From positions 1 through 64,000 of the forward strand of contig BPGT01000003.1 of the NCBI GenBank assembly GCA_026003175.1: a stretch of 64,000 nt of DNA, in the 5' to 3' direction. Within the stretch, counting starts at the first letter, position 1. Every line of letters begins with the position of its first letter. The notes under the pieces are model-generated. The model did no database searches. It worked only from the letters and a program-made list of their open reading frames with translations, and was not told the DNA's origin. Source of the stretch: Armatimonadota bacterium (lineage in GTDB: Bacteria; Armatimonadota; HRBIN16). The position numbers were made by a program, and so were the translations under genes. Below are positions 1-6,917 of the stretch, piece after piece.

Positions 1-110
1 TGGCGAACTTGCGCACGCACCCGCTGACTGAGAACCGTATCTTGCGGGCGAAGAAGTTGATTGCGCAGTTGCCTGACAGACAATCTCCCGCGGCGGCGCC
101 GGGGCAATGA
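1..110 (+). CDS. C-terminal end of an M48-like metallopeptidase (partial)
   Basis: An open frame enters from the left edge and stops at TGA 108-110. The visible end contains LRTHPLTENRILRAKKLI, which resembles the THPxTExRI segment near the C-terminus of exported M48 (BepA/YfgC-like) metalloproteases, followed by a short Ala/Pro tail. The zinc motif lies outside the window, so the family call rests on this segment alone. The stop overlaps the ATG of the next gene (ATGA), so the two are probably translationally coupled. Confidence 0.5.
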   Translation, partial: ANLRTHPLTENRILRAKKLIAQLPDRQSPAAAPGQ

Positions 111-788
111 GGGTCACTGCTATTATCCCTGCCTATAACGAGGAGACTCGCCTGCCCCGTGTGTTAGAGGCGGTGCGCGCGGCGTCGCTGGTGGATGATA
201 TCGTGGTGGTCAGCGACGGCTCTCTGGACGGTACCTACGAAGTGGCTCGGCGATTCGATGGCGTGCGCGCGTTGCAACTTCCTCAGAATCTCGGCAAGGG
301 CGCAGCGATGCACGCAGGCGCGTGCCATACCGAGTCGCCGGTGATTGTGTTTCTGGATGCTGACCTGATTGGGCTAACTCCTGAGCATGTAGATAGCCTT
401 GTGGAACCGGTGCGCTGTGGTGATGCGGATATGACGCTTGGGGTGTTTCGTGGAGGCAGGCGCGCTACCGACCTTGCGCAGAAGCTGTTTCCCTTTGTGA
501 GCGGGCAAAGGGCTATCCGGCGGGAGCTGTTTCTAGAGGTTCCCAACGTACAGTTCGCCCGCTTTGGGGTGGAGACGCAAATCACGCGCTGGGCGGTACG
601 TCAGCGATGGCGAGTGCAATATGTACCTCTTTATGGGGTGACCCATCCGATGAAGGAGGAGAAGCTGGGGGCGGTTACGCGGCACGGTAGCTCGCCTGCG
701 CATGTATGCGGACATCGCCCGCATCCTGCTGGACGGACGCGCCCCCGCTCGGGCGACCAAACGGCTGTTTCGGATAAGGGATAAGTAG
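107..788 (+). CDS. Family 2 glycosyltransferase with an apparent frameshift near its 3' end
   Basis: GT-A fold transferase that would move a sugar from a nucleotide- or polyprenyl-linked donor. Visible features are PAYNEE near residue 9, the VVSDGSLDGT loop, a GKGAAMHAG stretch and the metal-binding DADL near residue 85, as in dolichyl-phosphate-mannose-synthase-like enzymes. From about base 666 the annotated frame becomes Arg/Pro/Gly-rich nonsense and stops at 784. The +1 frame instead gives TVARLRMYADIARILLDGR and a Lys/Arg-rich end, stopping at 788, which looks like the true C-terminus. The break coincides with a run of five G at about 667-671. It could be a real mutation or a one-base assembly error. 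Acceptor unknown. Confidence 0.75.
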
Positions 789-885
789 ATGGCTCCGTCT
801 GCTTGAGAGAAGTCCTCGACGGGAAGCGGCGGTGTGAGCAGTCTTTCTCAAGATGGCGGGTTGGTGACGTGGGCGCAAACTGGAG

Positions 886-908
886 GGCACAGGCGGGAAG
901 CCTGTGCC
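886..908. repeat. Short REP-like hairpin (ACAGGC/GCCTGT type)
   Basis: GGCACAGGC, a five-base GGGAA loop and GCCTGTGCC form a perfect 9-bp stem in the gap between two convergent genes. A related ACAGGC-N4-GCCTGT hairpin follows the stop of the gene ending at 36168. No T-tract follows, so it looks like a dispersed palindrome rather than an intrinsic terminator. Confidence 0.5.
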
Positions 909-930
909 TGCGTTCAGGGATACATGGTTG

Positions 931-1870
931 TTAGTTACTCCGTCCTCGCAGTCTACCCACCACCGGCAGCAGTCCTAACGCCACCAGTGTCATAGTTCCG
1001 GGTTCGGGGATTGCTGACGGCGTACCGATATGCTGGTTAATCCAGTTGACGTAGCTGGACACGCGCATGGAGCCAAGAAGGTCGCCGTATTTCGCGTTGG
1101 GTATCCCATCCCCGAGAGGCGAACCAATGTCCGCAAGGAAGGAGTGAACCCCTGCCAGATACCATTGGCTGCCATCCTGTACGAATACAGCGCCGCCGCT
1201 GTCTCCAGGCGCTCCCATTCCTTCCAACGGAAGGGGGGTAGCATTGCTGAACGGATAGAGGGAGTTCTTGCTCTCGTCAGGGCTATCGAAGTCGCTCAGC
1301 AAGATAGTGCCTGATAGGTTGACGGAAAAGCTTGTATCGAGGATGAGATCGATCTGGTTCTGCATGGCTCGCTTCGTGCCGTAGGGGTATGCACTACTGT
1401 CAAAGCCTGTGACGCCGTCGCCTCCGTAACCGAAGCCCACGGAGTAGCCTACTTTGGCGACTTCCGAGGTTCCTGTGTAAAGCAGAGCTGGCGCTACTCC
1501 GGGCACAATGGTGTTTAGCATTACGAGAGCGATGTCGTGAATAGGGGTGTTGGGGATATAGCCCGGGGTGGATGAACCAATTTAGCGCACTGTAGGTGGA
1601 TGAGCCGATGACAAACTGCACCGACGAAGCACCGTTAACCACGTGCGCTGCGGTCAACACCCACTGTCCGTTGCCGATTAAAGTACCCGAGCCAGCTCCT
1701 ACGCCAGCCGAGTATACTTTACCAACAGGGGCAAACTGCGGTTGGTTCGCCAGTGTTAGGTAAGCGGATCCTCCTACATCATCACGCCAGACGATAGCTG
1801 AAGCTCGGGGCGTCCATAGCAGAAACAGCAGCAAACTCAGCGGCAAGAGTTTCATCTTTGCGCCTCGCAT
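931..1870 (-). pseudogene. Trypsin-like serine protease with PEP-CTERM anchor, split by a frameshift
   Basis: Two overlapping minus-strand frames (1870-1400 and 1521-931) together make one S1-type protease of about 310 residues. The first carries a signal peptide (LLPLSLLLFLLWTPRASA) and the catalytic His in VLTAAHVVNG. The second carries the catalytic Ser in GDSGGAVF and ends in a PEP-CTERM tag: IPEPGT, a hydrophobic stretch and a basic RLRGR tail. Removing one G from the CCCGGGG run at about 1562-1568 restores YIPNTPIHDIALVML, which supplies the catalytic Asp. Start 1870 has AGGAGGTGT nine bases upstream. If intact it would be exported, sorted by an exosortase and retained at the surface. 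The break is either a real inactivation or a one-base sequence error. Confidence 0.8.
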
Positions 1871-2065
1871 GCGGCTTTACACCTCCTAAACATGTGTATC
1901 GGTCAAATGGTAGACCATTATAGATAGCTATGTCAATGAACATGTATACGTATTATTGCTGTTTTTCTATGTTGCTCTGAGCAAAAACAGGTTTTATCCG
2001 TAGGGGGCGAAACATATCCCGCCATTTTGGAATCGGCGGAAGCCTCGCCTGCTAATCAGAAAATG

Positions 2066-2094
2066 TTGACAAATGTCTACTTTTCTGCTGTACA
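2066..2094 (+). promoter_or_regulatory. Possible promoter of the phage-head operon
   Basis: A perfect -35 box TTGACA (2066-2071) lies 17 bp before TGTACA (2089-2094), a weak -10. A GACA-AA-TGTC palindrome overlaps the -35 box and could be an operator. The first gene begins at 2116 behind AAGGAGGTGA. Confidence 0.35.
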
Positions 2095-2115
2095 GGGTGG
2101 AAGGAGGTGATTCGA

Positions 2116-2889
2116 GTGGAAGTGGAGCGTGAGGCGAAGCTGTTCGAGGCGGGTTCCTACCCCGACAAGGGGTTAGAGGTCAGCGAAGAGCAGTTGCAGG
2201 CGCTGGTGGATCACTTCACTACTCCTGTTCCACTGATGCTGGAGCACCTGTCGCACGGGTGGCAGATTGGGCAATTGAAAAGGCTGTGGCGGCGGGGTAA
2301 GGAGCTGTTTGGAAGGCTAGCACTGTTGCCGGAGGCGGAGGCGTTGTTGAAACGGTTGGGCATTCGGGGTATCAGCGTGGCGGTGACGCCCGACGTGGGG
2401 CGCATTGTGGAGGTATCGGTGACGGCGACGCCGCGCGTGGCGGATGCGCGCCTGCTGAGTGTGGGCGCGGTGGCTTTTTCGGGCGAGATACTTTTGACGG
2501 AGGTGAGTGCATTGGAACAGGACATGGAAGCGTTGCGCCAGCGGGCAGAAGCAGCGGAGTTCGCCCTGCGCGAACGACAGGTGGAGGAGACTGTGCAGAG
2601 GTGGCTTCGGCAGGGGAAGCTGACGCCTGCAGTGCGCGAGATGGCGAAGACGTTGCTCTTGCAGGGCACGCAGGTAGTGACTTTCGCTGGGAGCAACGCG
2701 AGCGTAGCGGAGGTGTTTGCTCGTTTTGTGGAAGCGTTGCCGTCGATGGTGCGTTTTGGCGAGACCGCGCCTGCCGGTGAACAGGAGCATACCCTGAGTG
2801 CGGAGGAAGAGGCGTTCCTGCGCAAGCACTGGGGCGACCTATCCCCTGAGCAAATTGCCCGTTATCTGTCGGAAGGAAGGAGGCGATAG
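2116..2889 (+). CDS. Mu gpI-like phage head protease/scaffold protein
   Basis: 257 residues, first gene of the head operon. The N-terminal half reads like the Mu I protein/prohead protease family: PVPLMLEHLSHGWQIGQLK, an assessed distance-like segment (LFGRLALLPEAEALLK) and RGISVAVTPDVG, then an Ala/Glu-rich helical half from about residue 135 that fits a scaffold. In such phages the protease trims scaffold and capsid during prohead maturation. GTG 2116 is preferred over GTG 2107 because the perfect AAGGAGGTGA ribosome site at 2101-2110 would overlap the earlier start. The position immediately before a decoration protein and a gpT-like capsid supports the call. Catalytic residues cannot be assigned by eye. 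Confidence 0.65.
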   Translation: MEVEREAKLFEAGSYPDKGLEVSEEQLQALVDHFTTPVPLMLEHLSHGWQIGQLKRLWRRGKELFGRLALLPEAEALLKRLGIRGISVAVTPDVGRIVEVSVTATPRVADARLLSVGAVAFSGEILLTEVSALEQDMEALRQRAEAAEFALRERQVEETVQRWLRQGKLTPAVREMAKTLLLQGTQVVTFAGSNASVAEVFARFVEALPSMVRFGETAPAGEQEHTLSAEEEAFLRKHWGDLSPEQIARYLSEGRRR

Positions 2890-2892
2890 GAG

Positions 2893-3306
2893 ATGGCAGC
2901 GTTGACGAGCGCTTACGATCCACAAGACAAACCGGGCGAGCTGGTGAGCTACAAGGTGGGCGCGAACGTGGTGATTTACAAGGGTGCGCTGGTGAGCGTG
3001 CGCAGCGACGGTTACGCTTATCCGGCACGCAGCGGCACGAGCAGTGACGTGTTCGTAGGGGTAGCGTTTGAGGGAGTGGACAACACAGGCGGTGCAGCGG
3101 GCGCGAAGTCGGTGCGTGTTCGGAAGAGCGGCACCTATGTCTACAACGGCAGCGGCTTCACACAGGCGAGCGTGGGGCAAGCGATGTACGCAGCGGACGA
3201 CAACACGCTGACCACTACTTCTACCAACAACCAGCTGGTGGGCTACGTGGTGGAGGTGCTGTCGGCGACACAGGCGCGGGTTCGGATTGACAACGCAGTG
3301 CGATAG
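2893..3306 (+). CDS. DUF2190-like capsid decoration protein
   Basis: 137 residues, nearly all beta strand and small polar residues, with Val/Gly/Ser-rich repeats such as VVIYKGALVSV and VGVAFEGVDNTGGAAG. This is typical of the DUF2190 (RecA/RadA-like recombinase-labelled) family of capsid cement proteins, which sit between protease and capsid genes in Mu-type and lambda-type heads. It starts four bases after the previous stop behind GGAAGGAGGCGATAGGAG and ends just before the capsid gene, so the three are one translational unit. Confidence 0.7.
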   Translation: MAALTSAYDPQDKPGELVSYKVGANVVIYKGALVSVRSDGYAYPARSGTSSDVFVGVAFEGVDNTGGAAGAKSVRVRKSGTYVYNGSGFTQASVGQAMYAADDNTLTTTSTNNQLVGYVVEVLSATQARVRIDNAVR

Positions 3307-3317
3307 GAGGTGGAGTG

Positions 3318-4244
3318 ATGCCAGCGATTACGCGAAGCGAGATGGGCTACCTGCTGGAGGCGGGTTTGCGCGCGGACTTCTTTGAGGCGTATCGGCGGCA
3401 GGCAGAGTCGGCGATTTACCCGCAGATTGCGACGGTGATTCAGACCGAGCTACCTGCGCAGAAGTATGGGTGGCTGGGCAGTGTACCCACGATGCGCGAA
3501 TTTGTGGATGAACGGATGCCAAAGGGCTTGCGGGCTTATCGCTACACCATTCAGGACACGGTGTGGGAGAGCACCATAGCGGTGGAGCGACGCGCTCTGG
3601 AGGACGAGCAGATTGGAGCCATTCGGCTCAGAGTGCAGGATTTAGGGCGTGAGGCGGCGCGGCACAAGGACTACCTGGTGGTGAAAGCATTGCTGGACGG
3701 GTTCACTCAGGCGTGCTATGATGGGCAGCCGCTTTTCTCCAGTGCCCATTCGGAGGGCGAAAGCGGCACGCAAAATAACACGACGACTCAGCCGTTGAAC
3801 CCCGATAGCTTGCAGAACGCCATTTCCACCATGATGCTGTTCAAGGACGACCAGGGCGTGCCTCTGGGCATTCTGCCAGATACGTTGCTGGTAGGACCTA
3901 GCCTGCGCTGGACGGCGATGGAGCTGCTGGAGTCGCAGGTGGTGGTGGTCAAAGCGGGCACTGGCGACAATACGCCGTATCGCAATGTGCTACAAGGTGC
4001 GCTGAGGCTGGTAGTCAGTCCGTATATCACGGGCAATCAATGGTTTGTGCTGGATACCAGTCGGGCGGTGCGTGCGGTGATCCTGCAGGAACGGTCGGAC
4101 GTGCCAGTAGAGTTCTCGGCATTAGAGGACCCATCGGTGAGCGAGAGCGTGTTCCTGCGAGACGTGGTGTATTACGGCGCGCGAGCGCGCTACGGCGTGG
4201 GCTACGGTTTGTGGCAAACCGCTTACGGCAGTAACGCGAACTAA
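3318..4244 (+). CDS. Mu gpT-like major capsid protein
   Basis: 308 residues. It matches the gpT family pattern: a helical N-terminal arm (MGYLLEAGLRADFFEAYR), a YGWLGSVPTMREFVDE segment, a KGLRAYRYTIQDTVWE stretch preceding the central domain, the conserved HSEGESGTQNN loop after LFSS, and the C-terminal FLRDVVYYGARARYGVGYG. gpT-type capsids assume the HK97 fold and form icosahedral heads. Start 3318 is chosen because AGGAGG at 3305-3310 gives a seven-base spacer; GTG 3315 is less likely. The ending is intact, so the protein looks full length and under selection. Confidence 0.85.
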   Translation: MPAITRSEMGYLLEAGLRADFFEAYRRQAESAIYPQIATVIQTELPAQKYGWLGSVPTMREFVDERMPKGLRAYRYTIQDTVWESTIAVERRALEDEQIGAIRLRVQDLGREAARHKDYLVVKALLDGFTQACYDGQPLFSSAHSEGESGTQNNTTTQPLNPDSLQNAISTMMLFKDDQGVPLGILPDTLLVGPSLRWTAMELLESQVVVVKAGTGDNTPYRNVLQGALRLVVSPYITGNQWFVLDTSRAVRAVILQERSDVPVEFSALEDPSVSESVFLRDVVYYGARARYGVGYGLWQTAYGSNAN

Positions 4245-4292
4245 CCCCCTCACTCCCTGCCCCCCTCCCCACCGCGGTGGGAGGGGGCTATC
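4245..4292. repeat. GC-rich hairpin repeat between capsid and next gene
   Basis: CCCCCTCCC and GGGAGGGGG flank a CACCGCGGTG palindrome, forming a long, nearly perfect stem immediately after the capsid stop. The left arm is preceded by CCCCCTCACTCCCTG. It resembles the hairpin at 8873-8915 and the two hairpins inside the 186-bp MITEs. No T-tract follows; it could lower downstream expression relative to the capsid. Confidence 0.6.
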
Positions 4293-4311
4293 CATGATAA
4301 GGAGGCACACG

Positions 4312-4557
4312 ATGGACATTGGCGTGCAGGTTTTGACGCTGATTGGCGCGATGGTTTCGGCGCAGTGGGCATTTGCGCGACTGACGCTGCGCGCGCTGGA
4401 GCGCATCATTCAGGCACAGGAGCAGACGCTTCGGGAGCATCTGGTGCGACTGGAGCAGGCGGTGCGGGGCAACACCGAGGCGCTTCAGGCGCTCAAAGAG
4501 GCTCTTGCAGGTGTCAGGCTGAACGGCTCACGACGAGTGACGAACAGAAAGGAGTGA
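4312..4557 (+). CDS. Small protein with hydrophobic N-terminus and coiled coil
   Basis: 81 residues. An uncharged N-terminal segment (VQVLTLIGAMVSAQWAFA) is followed by a long amphipathic helix rich in Leu, Glu and Gln (residues about 20-65), and a basic tail. ATG 4312 has AAGGAGG at 4299-4305. Its place after the capsid gene would suit a holin-like or membrane-tethered phage protein, but the order of hydrophobic segment first and coiled coil second is not diagnostic. No family recognised. Confidence 0.6.
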   Translation: MDIGVQVLTLIGAMVSAQWAFARLTLRALERIIQAQEQTLREHLVRLEQAVRGNTEALQALKEALAGVRLNGSRRVTNRKE

Positions 4558-4563
4558 GGGAAG

Positions 4564-5622
4564 TTGCGTTTCACAGATACCATGGGGCGATGGCAGGCGG
4601 TACGAAGTGATATCCCCTTGCCCGTAGCGGGCGGACAGGTGCTTCAATGGCTGACCGATGACTTCAACGCCACGCTAGGGCAGTGGGATGTCGTTTCTGG
4701 CAGTCCACTAATCTCCAACAGCGAGCTGTATATCAATAGCGGTATCGTGTTACTCAGCAAGAAGTCGTTCCAGCCCCCGTGTCTGCTGGAAGTGGTGGAG
4801 ACGATGACTGCCCGTGCGTCTTCGGATAACTTCCGGTTCGGCTTCTATACCGATGACAGCAACCTGGTGGAGTATGGCGCAACCGGCACGAGTAGCAGCA
4901 ACATGGATATGCGCCTGAGTGCTGGTGGGGTGGCGAACGACCAGACTGCCGTGAACGTGAACGCAGTGAATAACAGCTACCGGTTGGCGACCATCTATGT
5001 GGGGCTGGGCGAAGTGGTCTGGGCGTATCGTGCAGTCAACAGCCTGACCACTCGCAACGAAGTGTATCGTTACATTGAGCATGGTATCCCCGACGGTCCG
5101 TTCCGCGTGCGTCTGGCGGGTTTAGCGGGCACGAGCACGTTGAAGGTACACCGCGTGACGGCGTATCAGCTGGCGGACATCATACCGCCCGGCGCGTTAG
5201 GACATCATGTGGACGCAATGGCTATCCCCGTTCGGTTGACGAACACACCGTTTGTGGGCACGCCGAGCAGTAGCAACCTGGGCAGTATCCAGAGCACAAC
5301 GGACACCTTCAGCGCGCTCGCAGCGGGTTCGGTCGGCACGGGAACAAGCAGGCAATACTACAACGAGCAGTGTCATATCCAGGCGCACTTTCAGGGTGAC
5401 CAGCCGTTCAGCGCGTGGCTGGAGTGCCAGATTGATGGCACGAACTGGCAGGTTATCTGGTATGGCACGAGTATCGATGCGACGGCGGATGCGGTGCTTC
5501 GGTACTATGCGCAGTCGCCCATCCTGCAGGTATACGGCAGCCGAAGTTTCCGGGTGAAGGTGAAGAACACGGGTGCGGCAGCGGGCACGTTCCGCGGCAC
5601 GATTGTCGCGACGCAGCTGTGA
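4564..5622 (+). CDS. Putative beta-sandwich structural protein of the head operon
   Basis: 352 residues from TTG 4564, seven bases after the previous gene. It is rich in Ser, Thr, Asn and aromatic residues with alternating strands. The first two thirds resemble a LamG/concanavalin-like sandwich (DDFNATLGQWDVVSG and the following strands). The last third (SAWLECQIDGTNWQVIWYG) resembles a small jelly-roll seen in phage appendage and glycan-binding modules. No Cys-rich or enzyme motif. The best guess is a surface fibre or decoration protein exposed on the particle. The family is not recognised; the phage-structural role is inferred from position and composition. Confidence 0.55.
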   Translation: MRFTDTMGRWQAVRSDIPLPVAGGQVLQWLTDDFNATLGQWDVVSGSPLISNSELYINSGIVLLSKKSFQPPCLLEVVETMTARASSDNFRFGFYTDDSNLVEYGATGTSSSNMDMRLSAGGVANDQTAVNVNAVNNSYRLATIYVGLGEVVWAYRAVNSLTTRNEVYRYIEHGIPDGPFRVRLAGLAGTSTLKVHRVTAYQLADIIPPGALGHHVDAMAIPVRLTNTPFVGTPSSSNLGSIQSTTDTFSALAAGSVGTGTSRQYYNEQCHIQAHFQGDQPFSAWLECQIDGTNWQVIWYGTSIDATADAVLRYYAQSPILQVYGSRSFRVKVKNTGAAAGTFRGTIVATQL

Positions 5623-5634
5623 TGGAGGCGTGCG

Positions 5635-5808
5635 ATGAAGAAGCTACTGAAGCCGTTCATCATCCGGTGGTTAGACGAGCGGGCGTTGCGGTTACCGTCA
5701 TCGGTTCGGCAGAAGCTGGCGGACAGGTTGAAGGTGGATGTGGCGGTCGTATTCGCCATTGAAGAAGCGGTTCGGGAGCACATTCTGCAACAGGTGGAGG
5801 AGTGGTGA
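5635..5808 (+). CDS. Small basic helical protein of the head operon
   Basis: 57 residues, start ATG 5635 and stop TGA 5806-5808, lying exactly between two operon genes with GATGGAGG upstream. It begins MKKLLKPFIIRWLDERALRL and continues as a predicted helix ending in an acidic segment (IEEAVREHILQQVEEW). The spacing (12 bases from the previous stop, two bases to the next start) and absence of any other reading frame support it being real. Function unknown. Confidence 0.6.
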   Translation: MKKLLKPFIIRWLDERALRLPSSVRQKLADRLKVDVAVVFAIEEAVREHILQQVEEW

Positions 5809-5810
5809 GC

Positions 5811-6014
5811 ATGCGTGCATACGTGAAGGCAACAGGTACGGCTATCACGCTGGTCAACATCGACACGGGTGAGAAGTTCAGTATCAATCCGACGGCTATC
5901 CAGAAGCTGTTCGGTGAAGAGTTGAAGGAAGGCGAGGTCTGGGAGTTCCGCTGCAGCAGGCTGGATGAGATTGCTGAGACCTTCCGCAAGTGGCAGGTCA
6001 TCTCGCAGGCGTAA
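5811..6014 (+). CDS. Small conserved-looking protein of the head operon
   Basis: 67 residues from ATG 5811, with GGAGG at 5796-5800. The sequence is a compact alpha/beta mix (MRAYVKATGTAITLVNIDTG, then EVWEFRCSRLDEIAETFRKW) with no signal peptide or membrane segment. It sits where adaptor or completion proteins lie in other head modules, but no family is recognised. Confidence 0.55.
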   Translation: MRAYVKATGTAITLVNIDTGEKFSINPTAIQKLFGEELKEGEVWEFRCSRLDEIAETFRKWQVISQA

Positions 6015-6027
6015 TGGAGAGAGGCAG

Positions 6028-6447
6028 ATGGCGGTCGTGGTCACACGAGAGGCGGTGAAGCGCACCGCGGCGATATCGTCCACCGCTTACGATGGTCAGA
6101 TCGATGCGCTGATTACCGACCTGGTTCCGGTGATAGAGTACACGCTGTCGTCGGACGCGCTGGCGGATAGCACACTGGAGCCGGTGCTCAGTCGGGGTGC
6201 GACGGAGATTATCGCGGGCGAGTTTCTGGCGCAGAGGTTGCGTGAAGAAGGGGCAACGGAGGCGTTCGAGGCGGGTGGTGTACGGGTGGGCGAAAGCCCT
6301 CAGTCACATGCCGATTTGGGTGACCCGTACGGGTTGATTCAGCGCGGGTGGGCGAGGCTCATGCCTTTCTTGAAGCCGGTGTATACGCAATCCACCACGC
6401 GCAATCGGCAGCGACAGGTTTCTGAGCAGACGATGTCTGGCTGGTAG
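6028..6447 (+). CDS. Head-tail connector-like adaptor protein
   Basis: 139 residues from ATG 6028. The N-terminal part, VTREAVKRTAAISSTAYDGQ followed by IDALITDLVPVIEYTL, is the usual opening of gp6-like (HK97) or gp36-like (Mu DUF1320) adaptor proteins, which form the ring beneath the portal. The rest is helical with a SRGATEIIAGEFLAQRL segment. It partly overlaps no other frame once the later start is used, and it is followed directly by another neck-type candidate. The fold class is likely; the precise family is uncertain. Confidence 0.55.
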   Translation: MAVVVTREAVKRTAAISSTAYDGQIDALITDLVPVIEYTLSSDALADSTLEPVLSRGATEIIAGEFLAQRLREEGATEAFEAGGVRVGESPQSHADLGDPYGLIQRGWARLMPFLKPVYTQSTTRNRQRQVSEQTMSGW

Positions 6448-6450
6448 GTG

Positions 6451-6765
6451 ATGAAGATGTCGGCGCGAGTGGAACGATTGAAGTCACTGGTGAAACGACA
6501 CGGCGAGGAGGTGGTGGTAAACGGCACGCGCACGGTGCGCATGGTGGTGTTTGTGGCAACGAGTGGACTGTTGCGCAGTCTGTTTACCGACAGCGACCTG
6601 CTGGGTTTCAGTCGTCCGATGTGGGCTGGGGTGGTGGCGGCAGATGAGACGCTGAACGAGGGCGACAGCATCTTCCGCGACGGAGTAAGCCACACGGTGC
6701 GGCGGGTGGTCACGCTGAAGGTAGGCAACGCCCCCGCGGTGAAGGTGGCGGTGTGGAGCCAGTGA
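6451..6765 (+). CDS. Putative head-closure/neck protein
   Basis: 104 residues from ATG 6451 (GTG 6448 is an alternative). After a basic helix (VERLKSLVKRHGEEVVVNG) it is all beta, ending DSIFRDGVSHTVRRVVTLKV. Size, order after an adaptor and the strand-rich second half match SPP1 gp16-like or Mu gp37-region stopper proteins. No tail gene follows, so what it would connect to is unclear. Its stop overlaps the start of the next small frame. Confidence 0.45.
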   Translation: MKMSARVERLKSLVKRHGEEVVVNGTRTVRMVVFVATSGLLRSLFTDSDLLGFSRPMWAGVVAADETLNEGDSIFRDGVSHTVRRVVTLKVGNAPAVKVAVWSQ

Positions 6766-6914
6766 CCACCCGCCAGCGCAACCTGTTAACAAGAAAGCAA
6801 GGTTTTGGGACCCTAACAAGCAAGATTGGGTGTACTATGACAGGGAAGAGGATGGCGTTCCTAGCAATGCTGGCGGGCTTGTTTTATCGGCAACAACCTG
6901 TGGTGGGAGGGTAG
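6762..6914 (+). CDS. Possible 50-residue peptide with a short hydrophobic segment
   Basis: A frame starting GTG 6762 overlaps the previous stop as GTGA and runs to TAG 6912-6914, three bases before the portal start. It ends MAFLAMLAGLFYRQQPVVGG, with a hydrophobic stretch too short for a classical membrane span. ATG 6837 is an alternative start giving 25 residues. The coupling geometry is the main support. Function unknown. Confidence 0.35.
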   Translation: MTTRQRNLLTRKQGFGTLTSKIGCTMTGKRMAFLAMLAGLFYRQQPVVGG

Positions 6915-6917
6915 CGT

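Noticed and set aside
1900-1960. ACATGTGTAT and ACATGTATAC direct repeats upstream of the PEP-CTERM protease
   Set aside because: Similar short AT-rich matches are expected by chance; the spacing and mismatch give no clear operator.
3318-4244. Encapsulin-type nanocompartment
   Set aside because: The shell protein matches the gpT family, and a portal, protease and adaptor genes accompany it; encapsulins have no portal.
4245-4292. Intrinsic terminator after the capsid gene
   Set aside because: No T-tract follows the stem, and the next gene begins 20 bases later with a strong ribosome site, so full termination would silence the rest of the operon.
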